From Zopfochytrium polystomum (taxonomy: Eukaryota > Chytridiomycota > Chytridiomycetes > Chytridiales > Chytridiaceae), in contig JAIVFJ010000212.1 in assembly GCA_025765615.1 (NCBI GenBank), positions 1 to 64,000 on the forward strand: DNA of 64,000 nt. The letters run 5' to 3'. Made by a program: the position numbers and the translations under genes. Every line of letters begins with the position of its first letter. The stretch's first letter is position 1. Of the stretch, positions 12,375-22,720 are shown piece after piece. Under the pieces are notes generated by a model. That model was not told the origin of the DNA. It worked only from the letters and a program-made list of their open reading frames with translations, and ran no database searches.

Positions 12375-12530
12375 TCGTCTCCCGGCAGGCTGGAATCAGA
12401 GCGTCGCTGTCTCCGCAGGGCGTGTGGATCGTTTCAGGCTCCAAAGACACCACTGTCCGTGTCTGGACGTAGTCCTGCCATGGTTCTTGAAGGCCACACT
12501 CGCAAAGCAGTGCAGCAGTCGGGTTATCCT
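12375..12530 (+). pseudogene. WD40-repeat relic
   Basis: One plus frame reads like the end of a WD40 blade (VSGSKDTTVRVW, about 12,430-12,468) and then stops at TAG. After a frame change the next blade start (VLEGHTRKAV) follows at about 12,481-12,510. The order fits a Tup1-like or other WD40 propeller. No intact flanking blades were found, so this is a fragment of a decayed or transposon-captured gene. A pair of real exons with a short intron is a weaker alternative. Confidence 0.4.
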
Positions 12531-12984
12531 CAGGGAAAGCGGCATTGGCTCAGAAGTCGCCGAAGCCGTGGCCACGGTGCAGCAGCTTTCCTCGCCCTCT
12601 CCGTGTGCTGAGCCACGGCTGCCGCGAGCTTTGGCGCGTGGAAAGCCCACTGGTGCGTGCTCCACAACAGCGCCCTGTTGAACTCGTCCGTCGCTGTGTC
12701 AGGATCCACCGCCACGTGGTGCTGGCCGCAAGTAGCCAGGCAGACGACCTGCATGAGACAAAATAACAAGTTCCAGCGCAGTACACCAAAGATCAATGAC
12801 CCGCCGGCTCCACTGGCAGCTCTGTTGACAACGTCCATTGCTGTCGAGGCAGGCAGTGGCAGTGATGACAGAACAGGGGCCGTTGCACAAAACTGAGGCA
12901 ATAGCGGTGTGGCGGTGGCAGTGGCACTGTTGAGAATGGTTGAGTCTCGGAAGGCACCTTCACCATGTATGGGGTTCAAATAGA

Positions 12985-13340
12985 TTGCCATTTCTTCCTA
13001 TGGAAAAAACGCAGGAAAAAAGGATCAACCTTGATCCCTTTCTTGCACCATTTTCTTTTCTGGGAATTAAAAAAAACAAGCTCAGCTTAAGAGCACAGTT
13101 CAAATGGATCTCCAGCACCATCTCCATCTGCAAAAAAAAGTGATGGTTCAAGCCCTCCACCACCCTTTTCTTCGCCTTTTTTGTTTATCTTCATTACTAT
13201 TTGTCTTTGTTTTTCTAATTTTTTATCCTTTTGATTTGTTTTTTCTTTTTGCAATGGAGATGGAGCAAAAAAAGGTCCAACATTGCTCCTTTTCTTGCTC
13301 CATTTCTTCCTATGCAGGAAATGGAGCAAGAAAAAAATGA
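12985..13340. repeat. Diverged repeats around a GGAGCAA/TTGCTCC palindromic motif
   Basis: Related strings such as CCATTTCTTCCTATG occur at about 12,989 and 13,299. Near them are GGAGCAA and TTGCTCC words in both orientations with A-runs. This looks like an old rearranged repeat. No function is proposed. Confidence 0.4.
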
Positions 13341-13520
13341 GGGGAATATTCCAATTGGCCAAAAAATCAAAAAATCAATTTTTTTTAAAAATGAAAAACT
13401 CTGGTTCAATAATAAATGTTTGGCAAAGAAAATTGCCATCAATCACCAGCAAGCCTCATGCAATGCTGTGGTTAGCCAACTGCGCTATGCTACTGGTTGA
13501 GCAGTGGCGTCCATCTTAGC

Positions 13521-15190
13521 TTAAGTGGTTTCTGCATTGTTGGCAGGCTCTTCAAGACAACAGAAATTGGCTCGTTTCCTCTTACAAGAAGAGGCCCCTG
13601 CCTTGGCTTTTGCGGCAGTTTTGGCATTTGTGTTGGCATCATTGGCAGAGGCTTCGGTATTGGATGAGGTGGCAAGAATGGTGGCAGTGTCAACGATGGC
13701 TGAGGAAGTGTCATTGGTATCACTGGTGTTGGTAGAGTCTGCAGTGGCTGAGGCAGCTTCGACAGTCACTGAGTGAGTGTCAGCATCAATGCCATTGGCA
13801 TTGGTGGCAATGTTGGTGAAAACCTCAGCAAGTCTAATACGAGCAAGTTTGCGTGCTTTCTGCTCCTTCTGATACCTTTTCTTCTTCGCTCTTTGTTTCT
13901 CAGATAACGGTGGTTTGACTTTTGTAGCAGCAACAGCATCAGTGGTTGAGGCTCTGTTGTTGGCTGAGGTGGTGGCAGTGCCAGTGGCTGAAGCGACATC
14001 AGCATTGTTGGCGTCATTGGCGTCCTGAGCGGCCGAGGCAGCATTGACACTGTCTGAGGCTCTGTTGGCATTGGAGGTAGCTGTGTTGGGTGTGTTGGTG
14101 GAGTTTGTGCGAGGGTGTTGAGCTGCTTTCTGCCTCTTACGTGCCTCAGCCCTCTTCACACGAACTTGAACAGGCAATGTTGAATTACGCCGGTCCTCCT
14201 CCAACTTTGCTTGATGGGCTGCAGTGTGCAAAGCTCTCTTTTCCTCCTTCGGCTCAAGCTCTGCTTTGTTGTCCCGAATGTGATAAAAATCCGAATTTAC
14301 AAACAGCAAATTTTGCCATGCTGCCCACAAGGATAGGATCTGAAACCGGTACTTAAAAGCTGAATCTGGTGTAAATATAATGATTGTTTTGTGCATTTGA
14401 TCCTTTGGAGCCACGACAGCTGTAAGGTTATGTGACCCTAGCAATCTGCTAACATCTGCATCCACACTCATTGGAGCTGTTCTGTGAATTGAACTCAGCT
14501 GGAATGAAAAGAAAGTTCCAAATCCAAGCTGAATCCTTGCTTTGTACTCCAGATTTCCAAAAATCCATGGGAATTTATCCTGATGATCTTTGATAGCTTG
14601 TTCGGTAGGGCGATCAAACAAGACTCTCTCCATCTTCTTTTGACAACAGGAACATTGCTGTAGGTTGAATCGCCAATGGTTAAAGCTCTTGAGTTAGTCC
14701 ATTCTGGTGGAAATTATATTGAGTTGTCAGCTGGGCTTTTATGAAGCAAAATGATTGAAGACTTACCTTGATTTGTGCTAAGTCCTGGCACTGCTTCAGC
14801 AAGTTGAGAGTCTCTAGAACACACTGTGATTAAAGCAAATTGCAGAAAAATTTGTCAAATAAATCTGGGGTACAAAAGAACAATAACTAAAAACCTAACC
14901 TGTGTGTTCATTTGGTGTATCATTGCTGTAATAGAAGGCAGTGAGCTGCTGCTGTGCCATGAGATTGTCTTGATCCGCCAAGGATTCAGTTTCAGAGGCC
15001 CTGTCATTATCGAGTCTTTCCTCGGAACAATTTTCATGATAAGCAGCAGTGAGCTGCTCCTCAGTTGTGGGATTGTCGTGATCTGCCTTAGATTCAGTTT
15101 CAAAGCCATCGACTTCTGGAAACTCCTCCTCCATGCAAAAATCACTGTCCATTTCCAATTCAAATTCGGCAGCACAATCTGACATTCAAA
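13521..15190 (-). CDS. Uncharacterised multi-exon gene, Ala/Thr/Asn-rich basic protein
   Basis: The main open exon (13,521-14,633, 370 codons if started at its ATG) has an N-terminal folded-looking part. A charged helix follows (EPKEEKRALHTAAHQAKLEE), then long Ala/Asn/Thr-rich repeats and a KRKR motif near the C-terminus. Upstream there is a small open exon at about 14,772-14,828 bounded by acag and GTAAGTC. An acidic exon at about 14,901-15,185 begins with an ATG and ends in a GTTAGG donor. The join of the small exon to the main exon could not be made in frame, so the structure is provisional. No domain was recognised. It lies among transposon relics and may itself be mobile-element derived. 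Confidence 0.4.
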
Positions 15191-15221
15191 ATTTATCAAA
15201 GAGAGATATTGAATGACTTTA

Positions 15222-15930
15222 TCAGATCTCTAGCCTAACAAAAAAAAATAAATGGAAAAAGGAAACTGCACCAGAAAAATCAAAATCATCTTCCACATTG
15301 TGTGACCAATAGTTACATTCATCAACAGGATAGTCTGCAATGGGATCAAGATTCATGACAAGCAAGCAACAAAAAAGTAATTTGATATGTGAGACAAGCG
15401 CAAACCTGGCAATTAAAAATATATGCTTACAATGGATATCATTTTCCCTGTTCTCTTCTACATGGGGAATGACACTAAAGTCATGGGGCCCTTCAAAGTT
15501 AGCATAGCTGGGATCCAGAATGTGATAGTGATTCAAAAAACTTCCAAAGTCTGCATAACTGTGATCTGGAATATGATTCTCTGGCAAAGAACTACACATG
15601 TAGTTGTCACTTTCTGTTGTGGGAGGTTTGTCAAAGGATTTCGGATGTTTGAGCAAACAATCCCGACTGTCGGTGTGAGGGGTGCAACAATTCAAAAAAA
15701 AAAAATGCCAGGGACGAAGAAAGAGATGTGTCCGAGTGGATAAATGACGGGAGCAGCAGTGCTGACGATTGTTTAGCCAAAGGGGATGCCGACTTTGCAT
15801 TTGCGAGTCGTCCAGCACCGGCGCGTGGGTGCAGCCAGACGACAAAGTTGCTGCGGACAAAGGCGTCCGGCGTGAACTTGTCCCCATCGTCGGCGATCGA
15901 CTGGAGCTTGGCTGTCACACGCGACACCAC
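15222..15930 (-). CDS. Uncharacterised open exons
   Basis: Two minus-strand open stretches are visible. One (about 15,435-15,630) is acidic and rich in His, Tyr, Phe and Asn, ending in a GTAAGCATA-like donor near 15,430. The other (about 15,740-15,940) is GC-rich and reads like a globular exon (RVTAKLQSIADDGDKF). They are out of frame with each other and separated by a poly-A run at 15,695-15,704. They may belong to one gene with the locus at 13.5-15.2 kb, but this cannot be shown. Confidence 0.25.
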
Positions 15931-15939
15931 CGGCTGTTT

Positions 15940-18892
15940 AAAAGGGAAAAATGGAGGGTTAAGGAAGAATTAAAAGTGGGGTCACACGATACTTCTCTAC
16001 TCGCCTTCTATTTCCCAATTTTCATTCTTAATCTCTACTCTGCCACTTCTCTCCTTTTCTCTAACATCGGCGAGCAGTTCGGACAATCAGCACGTGGGAT
16101 CCAGCGGAAACAGACACACACGCCTCCCCCTCCGCTGGTGGTGGTTGACAGTGGCACACTCAGGCGGAACGAGCAGGTCTGCGGCTCGTACATCACCCGC
16201 ATCTTGGCAAAGTCAGCAGGCCAGGGAGCGACGCATCTTCCGCCACCGCTGAGTGGGAGGCTGTGGCCGTGCTGCTGTTGCTGTGCCTGCTCATATTGAG
16301 GTGCAGTCCCGCGACCGTCGTCGGCTGCCGGCATGCAGCGCTTAGCGCCGAAGAACAGAAACACGCCTGCTGCTGCAGGGTGCCGATGCTTCCCGAACCG
16401 TGCGCCGCTGGGCTTCCTGCTGGTCTCCCACCAGCACACGGTGCGCATGCCCTCGCTCTGCGGCAGTGGGACAAGCGGTCCTCCCAGAGATCCGCTGCCA
16501 CGTTGCGTGGGACACCTCTAACGCAACCGACGCGCGCCGCGTCGAGGGACATTGCAGATAGATTCACCCTCGAAGCGATACTGTGCTGAATCACGGCATG
16601 GACCCACACACCATGCCTGCTCGGCCCTATCCCCAAAGGTGCGGAATGGGAAGATGGCAGCAATCAATCCGAGCAAGTGGGTGAAGAAGTCTATGGAGGT
16701 AACGGTGGTACCCTTGCTCTCAATCCGGAAGTAGTTGAGGTACTAGTTGGGGTGATCCATGGCATTGATGCCAGAGAGAAGCTGGAGGCCGTGGAGTTGA
16801 CAAAGGCGTTGACCGTCAGCCGATTGAAATTCCTACAATCACGAATGTAAGGTTTTGGGATGGAAAGAAAAACTTACAAAAGAAGAGCACTTACCACAGC
16901 TCATACTCCCACACCACCGTCAAGAGTACAACAGCTTCCCTGGCGGGGCTCGTGCTGCTCTACCCAAACTTTAACAGATTCAAATTGGGCTGTTGGGGTG
17001 AGGCAAAGTGTGTGATGCTGACCACCAGCACGGCAAGGAATTTTGCCATGAAAAATGCGTCTGGGATGCGAGCGTGGATGTCGAGCGTCGGATCTGTGAC
17101 TACCACTAAACAAGACTCAGATTTCTAATAGACACCTCCAAACCAGTCGCTCACCCTGCAGCAAAACACACCTCCCACGCAGACAGGACAGCCAAGGTTT
17201 GGGAACAGAAAAGCAAAATAGGGATAAAGTCTGGCCTGCAACTGCAAGGGGAGATGGTTGAGGAGGTGAGCCTACATCCTGTGCATGACGATAGAGGATG
17301 TGAGAGCTTACCGGCTTTGGCAGGCTGGACTAGAAGGAGATCGTCAGCAATGTCTTTCCCCACTCAGCGTCCCTTTTCTGGCTGCACTTCTCTGCTAGAT
17401 GATTTAAGCCAACCCTGTGTGACTGAGTCGAGTGGTGTGGATTCCTGGGGAAAAAAAAATGCACTTTCCCTTGCCTTCAAAAAGATCAACACAGCAGACT
17501 GCCAGTAGAGAATATTGCAAGTGGCAGCAGGAGGCCAGGTTTTCACTAGCAGATGCCAAGGACTTTGGAGTGGTCAAAGTGGACAATGGAGAGCATGCTG
17601 GAGGTGAGGTCAAAGTTGACGGTGCAGGCTTTTCTTTTTCTTTGGGGGAGGGGTCAGTCAGATCTGATCATTGGCTAATCCGCACAAAAATAGATCAATA
17701 TACTCACAAACAACCTTCCTCTGCGCACGTGCAGTCCTTCAACACCTTTTCCAGCGCGTACGGCGCAACCTTGAACGCTGCAACTAGGGCCAGGACCTCA
17801 TCTCCAACAGCTCACCTGGTCAGCAGAGAGCATTGCAAGACCCGCCCCCCCCAGACAAAGACTATTCAAAAAACCACTCTGGAGAACCTTTCTCAGACAT
17901 GAGCTGGGAGACTTAGGTACTGGAGCTATTCAGAGAACCACTCCCAGAAACAAGACAGGTGGACCAGGAGCTCAACATCCGTCACTCAAAAGTGAGGAGG
18001 AGCATCACTCCCTACCTCACACCGACTCATTCACTGGGAGGACCTTCAGGGCAACTATACAACTTGACGCACAGCGGGATGAAAGACACATGTGGGAAGC
18101 TTGACAATCATCAACCAAGCAGGCGTAAGGATTTGTTGCACACTGAAGGCAGCCTGTAAGAGTGTAACTGGGCTGGAACTACAGTGGGTACCCCCGCCTG
18201 CAAGGGACAGCTGAAAGAGGGGACAATGGGGGGGGCAAGAGGACCAAATGAAGCGTGTATGACCCTTTGAAGAGGGGGACTTGTACGATGGCCGAAGTGG
18301 GGATTCAAGTGGGCTGAGCGCCATTGCGCCAGTTCCAGTTTTCTACATATAAAAGAATAGTTGTGTGAGCTAGGCAATCACCACACAAGACCCACCTTCC
18401 TCCTGCTTGCAGTGTGGTGGGAAGCCTATTGCAATAGGCGAGGACGGGGTGCTGGGTGGGCGGCTGTGGCGAAGGCGAGGGGGGAGACTGGACAACCTGG
18501 TGGCTGATTCTATGAGATCTCCTCTTCATCTTCAGGGGCTCATCTATAGTCTAGTGGCAAAAGGGATAAGACAAGTCTTTAAGATGGGAAGCTCCTGGTT
18601 ATTAGCAGAGCCAGTACCCTGGATTTAACTCAAACTCAACAAAACAAAGATGGATGATGTGATTCAATTCTGTCTTTATTCAAGGACAGCTAGACCAAGT
18701 GGAGTTGCTCAATGAAGAGTACCCCACAGGCCCAGGTTCAAGCCCTGACTATCCAACATGGTGACCAACAGGCAGTAATTCAACAAAGGAATGCCCTATA
18801 GCAGTATGGCATCTGCCAGTATCACAGAGACAGAGCTCAATGTGAGAACCAACCAGGTAGGGGAAGAAAACCTCACTCTGGCCTGGGGAAAT
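15940..18892. other. Long region without a supported gene
   Basis: Only short, interrupted frames occur on either strand, with GC varying from AT-rich (17.4-17.7 kb) to GC-rich (16.1-16.6 kb). No domain, repeat family or RNA gene was recognised. The right end is the insertion site of element A. Confidence 0.4.
18888..18892. repeat. Target site duplication of element A (left)
   Basis: GAAAT immediately left of the LTR is repeated exactly at 22,848-22,852 right of the other LTR. A 5-bp duplication is typical of Ty3/gypsy integration. Confidence 0.9.
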
Positions 18893-19245
18893 TGTCAGGA
18901 ACAGGGCAGGACAGGACAAGGCAGACAAGGAACTGAGAGGAGTGATGATTGTATTGGAAACAATAATTCACTTGAGGGATGGGACAGGTTCCCCATCCCC
19001 CTTTTATACCTTTTGAGAATGTTCCTTGTCAAGACTCAAAGAATGTTCCAGAAAGAGCAATTAGTAATACAATGATACCAATGATACCAATGACAACAAG
19101 ACAAGTCAGGAAAGCAAAGAAGGTTCCAGAAGGTTCCACAAGGTTCCATGAAGGAATGTTCTAGAAGGTTCCAGAAGGTTCCAGAAGGTTCCATGAAGGA
19201 ATGTTCTAGAAGGTTCCAGAGGTTTCCAGAGGGTGATTCATAACA
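18893..19245 (-). repeat. 3' LTR of chromovirus A
   Basis: It ends TGTCAGG...CATAACA on the plus strand (sense TGTTATG...CCTGACA). It appears identical to the LTR at 22,495-22,847. It contains the heat-shock-element array (19,119-19,233) and a TATAAAAG box (19,001-19,008, minus). The pol stop codon abuts it directly. Confidence 0.95.
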
Positions 19246-19261
19246 TCATCTCCCCCTTTTA
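19246..19261 (-). promoter_or_regulatory. Polypurine tract of element A inside the last pol codons
   Basis: The sense strand reads AAAAGGGGGAGATGA directly against the LTR end. The purine run encodes the final Lys-Arg-Gly-Arg of Pol, and TGA is its stop codon, so coding sequence and plus-strand primer overlap completely. Confidence 0.8.
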
Positions 19262-21564
19262 GGCCTCTTCTGCAACTTGGTGGGGTACCTGGTCTTGAAC
19301 TCGAGCAGAAGGTCTTGGCAGTGAGTGAGGTTTGACTCAGGCTCCCAGGTGTTGTCAGCATCTGAGTAACCTTTCCACTTAACAAGGAACTTGAGTGTTC
19401 TTCCAAACCACTTGGCATCCAAGATTTGTTCAACCTCAAATTCCTCTTCACCTTCTACCTCAACTGGAGGAGGAGGAGGAACAACTCTGCCTGGAATGGA
19501 ATTGGCCACAAACTTCTCTAAAAGGCTGACATGGAAAACTGGGTGGATCTTCATGGATGCAGGGAGATCCAGCTTGAAGGTGACTGGATTGATTTGCTCC
19601 AAGATCTTGAAAGGTCCCAACTTGAGGTTGTCTAGCTTGGGACTTGGTCTTTTGGTCTGCAAGTTCTTCCTCAGAAGCCAAACTTGCTGACCCACAGCAA
19701 GGTCATGGTCCATTCTGTGAGTGTTGGCAAATCTTGAGGCATCTTCTTGGGCTTGCTTCAGGGTGGAGTCCAGGAAGGAGTTGATGATCTTGAGCTTATG
19801 TAAGTGTGAAGCCGCAGCAGGAGCTTGGACATTGGATAGGGTCTCTTGTCCCAGAAGATCTCCTCTTGGATTGAAGCCATAGGTTGCAAAGAAAGGAGAT
19901 AGCTGGGTGCTTGAGTGGAGAGAATTGTTGAGAGCAAATTCTGCCAGTGGAAGGAGGGTGGGCCAATCATCCTGTTGATAGCTGACATAGCACCTCAAAT
20001 ACTGCTCCAGAGTCTGGTTTGTTCTTTCTGTTTGTCCATCAGTCTGAGGGTGATAAGCAGTTGACAGTTGAGACTTGATTCCAAGGGCTGCTGTGAGTGC
20101 TTTCCAAAATTGAGATCTGAACTGTGGTCCTCTGTCACTGATGATTGACTGAGGCAGCCCATGGAGCCTGAATATGTGCTGCAAAAACAGGTCTGCTGTT
20201 CCTTGTGCATCTATATTCTCAGTGCAGGGGATAAAATGGGCCAACTTTGTCCTTCTGCAGATGACAACAAGGATAGAGTCAAATCCATGGGATGGGGGAA
20301 GTTTCACAATGAAGTCCATGGATATTGATGACCAAGGGCTGATGGCAATTGGGAGGGGCTCCAGAAGTCCATAGGGCTTGTGTCTGCTGGATTTGTTTCT
20401 TTGACAGGTTTCACAGCTGCTGACATAGTTCTTGATGTACTTCCTCATGCCTGGCCAGTAGAAGTCTCTGGAAACAAGCTCATATGTCTTGTGCTCTCCT
20501 GGGTGTCCAGCTGTTGCTGCATCATGCCTTGTCTTGAGTATCTCAAGTTTTTCCTCTTCTTGGCTGATTTGAATCTTGTGAGGCTTGGGGTCCTTGGAAA
20601 TAGCATGGGCCCACACACTGTCAGGAAACAGTGAAAGGTGTGTCTTGGATGGTGGGGTGAAACCATCTCCCCCTTCAGGTGCAAGGTCTGTCCTTCTGTG
20701 CTCATCAGCAGTGGGGCTTGAATTGTTGACTGGGAACTGTGATTCTTGAATCTTTGACTGAGGGTTCTGTTCTTGGCAAAGACTGTGAGTTGTGGAGCTT
20801 GAATCTTGAATTTGGACTGTGAACTGTGGTACTTGAATCTTTGACTGTGGGTTCTGTGAACTACAGACTTGGCCATGACTGTGAGCTCTATGAGCTGTAC
20901 TGGAATCTTGACTATGAACTGTGAACTGTGAAATTTGAATCTTGGCTGGGATCTGTGAGCTGCAGGCTGATACTGGAGCTGTCATTTGTGGTTGACCTTG
21001 GATACTAGGCTGAGAACCTTGAATCAGGGACTTGAGAGCATGAGACTTGGAGGCTTGACTTGAGTTTTGGGTGACTGTTCCAATTGGTGGAGGTTGGACT
21101 TGACCAGTGACCCAATCAATGTCAGGGTTCTGGGCTTGCAGCCATGGTAATCCCAGGATGACAGAGAATGTGGGTGAGCCAAGATCCAATACTTCCAGGT
21201 TGACCATGGATGGTGGAAAGTCTTGGATGTGGAGGTTTAGCTTGGTTTCATGGCTGATTTCCTTGAACAGAGCATGATTGGCAAAGTGGACCTTGAGGGG
21301 TGTGGATTTCTTGATGGTGGGAATGGCACAAGACTTGGCAAGGGTGGCATCAATGATGTTGCAGGATGATCCAGAGTCTATAAGGGCCTTGGTTGTGATG
21401 GTTGACTTGGGTGAGAGTTGAATCTTGACATCCATGGTGAGTTGGTGGGGCTTGGAATCTGAGGTGTTTGTGGTGCTGGTGGTGGTGATGAAACAGGGGC
21501 AGCTTGGAGGAGGGTCCAGGGAATTGCCCCTCAGTGAGCCTGGACCTGGGAGTTTGGGTGCTTC
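19246..21564 (-). CDS. Pol of element A: protease, integrase, chromodomain (no RT/RNase H)
   Basis: The frame is entered by -1 frameshifting from gag at 21,552-21,558. An in-frame ATG at 21,613-21,615 would give 789 codons. The protease has the DSGSS active-site motif. After a repetitive Gln/Ser/Pro linker (units of SKIQVPQFTV type), the frame passes at about 20,700 straight into the RTDLAPEGG segment. In element B that segment follows RNase H, so about 470 codons are missing. The integrase then shows the HHCC zinc finger, the D-D-E core (MDFIV, SDRGPQF, QTERTNQ) and a GPF motif. A chromodomain (LVKWKGY, NTWEPE) is at the C-terminus. The last codons double as the polypurine tract. Confidence 0.9.
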   Translation of the reverse strand, partial: EAPKLPGPGSLRGNSLDPPPSCPCFITTTSTTNTSDSKPHQLTMDVKIQLSPKSTITTKALIDSGSSCNIIDATLAKSCAIPTIKKSTPLKVHFANHALFKEISHETKLNLHIQDFPPSMVNLEVLDLGSPTFSVILGLPWLQAQNPDIDWVTGQVQPPPIGTVTQNSSQASKSHALKSLIQGSQPSIQGQPQMTAPVSACSSQIPAKIQISQFTVHSQDSSTAHRAHSHGQVCSSQNPQSKIQVPQFTVQIQDSSSTTHSLCQEQNPQSKIQESQFPVNNSSPTADEHRRTDLAPEGGDGFTPPSKTHLSLFPDSVWAHAISKDPKPHKIQISQEEEKLEILKTRHDAATAGHPGEHKTYELVSRDFYWPGMRKYIKNYVSSCETCQRNKSSRHKPYGLLEPLPIAISPWSSISMDFIVKLPPSHGFDSILVVICRRTKLAHFIPCTENIDAQGTADLFLQHIFRLHGLPQSIISDRGPQFRSQFWKALTAALGIKSQLSTAYHPQTDGQTERTNQTLEQYLRCYVSYQQDDWPTLLPLAEFALNNSLHSSTQLSPFFATYGFNPRGDLLGQETLSNVQAPAAASHLHKLKIINSFLDSTLKQAQEDASRFANTHRMDHDLAVGQQVWLLRKNLQTKRPSPKLDNLKLGPFKILEQINPVTFKLDLPASMKIHPVFHVSLLEKFVANSIPGRVVPPPPPVEVEGEEEFEVEQILDAKWFGRTLKFLVKWKGYSDADNTWEPESNLTHCQDLLLEFKTRYPTKLQKRPKRGR
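21509..21558 (-). promoter_or_regulatory. -1 ribosomal frameshift signal (slippery CCCAAAC plus stem/pseudoknot), element A
   Basis: The heptamer C CCA AAC lies in the gag frame (sense strand, 21,558 to 21,552). A 5-nt spacer and the perfect 8-bp stem GGTCCAGG/CCTGGACC follow. GGGGCA in the loop can pair with TGCCCC just downstream of the stem (the latter extends a few bases left, to about 21,496). Pol is in the -1 frame and is open from this point. Confidence 0.85.
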
Positions 21565-22454
21565 TTCCTTGGGCAGTCCTTGACAGCATGCTCCTTGGAG
21601 CCACAGTAAAAACACAGTCCCTGCTGGGCCCTCCTTGTTTTCTCCTCTTGGCTCAGAGGACCCTTAGGAAGTGTCTCAACTGCATCCACTTGCATGGGTT
21701 CAGGAACTGTAAGAGCTTGAGGAACTGGGGTAGGTCTTGATGTAGTTCCTACTTGTCTTTGCTTCAGCCTCTTGGAGTAGAGTCTGTTGTCAATCTTGAT
21801 GGCAAGGAGAATGTACTCTTCCAAGGTCTCGGGGATGTGCAGAGACTGGGAGAGCATGTCTTGGATAGACTCATGGAGACCATCATGGTACAGCTCCATC
21901 AGAGCTGCATCATTGTATCCAGAGTCTCTGGCTAGTTGCTTGAATTGGTTGGTGTAGGCCACACAAGATTGCTTTCCTTGCTTGATATGCTTGAGCTTGG
22001 ATCTTGCTGTCCAAGATGCGTAGGGGTCACCAAAGGTAGCTTCCAGCCCCTCCCAGAGCTCTTGCAGGGTGGTGGGTGTGCTTGGGAGAGATCTGTACCA
22101 TGATTGAGCTTGACCAGACAGGAGGGTGCTTGTGAAAAGAACCTTGACTTGCTCACTGGGAAATCTTGAAGGTTGGAGAAGGATGACATTCTCCACAGTG
22201 GCCATGAAGTTCCTAAGGTCTTTGGCCAGCCCAGTGAACTTGTCAGGGCTGGGAACCTTGGGCTCTCTTGCTTGGTTGGCTTGAGGCAGGGGAAGAGCTT
22301 GATGTTCTTGTTGGTGAAGTTGTTGTTGAAGCTGGTGCTGCTGGTGAAGGACTTGTTGTTGAAGTTGGTGTGTCTGTCTTGAAAGGGCTTGTAATTGGTC
22401 CATCAAGGCTTGGAAGGCAGTTGCATCAGGGAAGGTGTTGTTTGGGTCAGACAT
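21531..22454 (-). CDS. Gag of element A
   Basis: The protein is 307 aa and begins MSDPNNTFP. It has a Gln-rich N-terminal coiled segment, then a retrotransposon gag core (WYRSLPSTP, LWEGLEATFGDPY). A CCHC zinc knuckle (CFYCGSKEHAVKDC) is near the C-terminus. It packages the element RNA into particles in the cytoplasm. The start lies 40 nt after the LTR, the first ATG in the leader. It appears identical in protein to the Gag of element B. A slippery heptamer lies over codons 300-301. Confidence 0.95.
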   Translation of the reverse strand: MSDPNNTFPDATAFQALMDQLQALSRQTHQLQQQVLHQQHQLQQQLHQQEHQALPLPQANQAREPKVPSPDKFTGLAKDLRNFMATVENVILLQPSRFPSEQVKVLFTSTLLSGQAQSWYRSLPSTPTTLQELWEGLEATFGDPYASWTARSKLKHIKQGKQSCVAYTNQFKQLARDSGYNDAALMELYHDGLHESIQDMLSQSLHIPETLEEYILLAIKIDNRLYSKRLKQRQVGTTSRPTPVPQALTVPEPMQVDAVETLPKGPLSQEEKTRRAQQGLCFYCGSKEHAVKDCPRKKHPNSQVQAH

Positions 22455-22481
22455 GATGGCAGAGAGTAGTGGGAGAGGGTG

Positions 22482-22492
22482 AAGTGAATTAT
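22482..22492 (-). promoter_or_regulatory. Primer-binding site of element A, self-priming type
   Basis: Two nucleotides inside the 5' LTR the sense strand reads ATAATTCACTT. It is the exact 11-nt reverse complement of AAGTGAATTAT at 22,565-22,575 within the LTR, 35 nt from the first T of the TATA box. No match to a usual tRNA 3' end (TGG...) is seen. Confidence 0.8.
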
Positions 22493-22602
22493 GATGTCAG
22501 GAACAGGGCAGGACAGGACAAGGCAGACAAGGAACTGAGAGGAGTGATGATTGTATTGGAAACAATAATTCACTTGAGGGATGGGACAGGTTCCCCATCC
22601 CC

Positions 22603-22610
22603 CTTTTATA
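22603..22610 (-). promoter_or_regulatory. TATA box of element A
   Basis: The sense strand reads TATAAAAG inside GGTATAAAAGGGGG, downstream of the heat-shock elements and upstream of the self-primer sequence. The same box occurs in all four LTRs of the two elements. Confidence 0.85.
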
Positions 22611-22720
22611 CCTTTTGAGAATGTTCCTTGTCAAGACTCAAAGAATGTTCCAGAAAGAGCAATTAGTAATACAATGATACCAATGATACCAATGACAACA
22701 AGACAAGTCAGGAAAGCAAA

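Larger units (their letters stand above)
11260..13500. other. Spacer with WD40 relic and AT-rich repeats, no intact gene
   Basis: Apart from the WD40 fragment and the diverged repeats listed separately, no continuous coding potential was found. Short frames on both strands are scattered and lack recognisable domains. The stretch 13,000-13,420 is A/T-rich with poly-A and poly-T runs. Confidence 0.5.
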
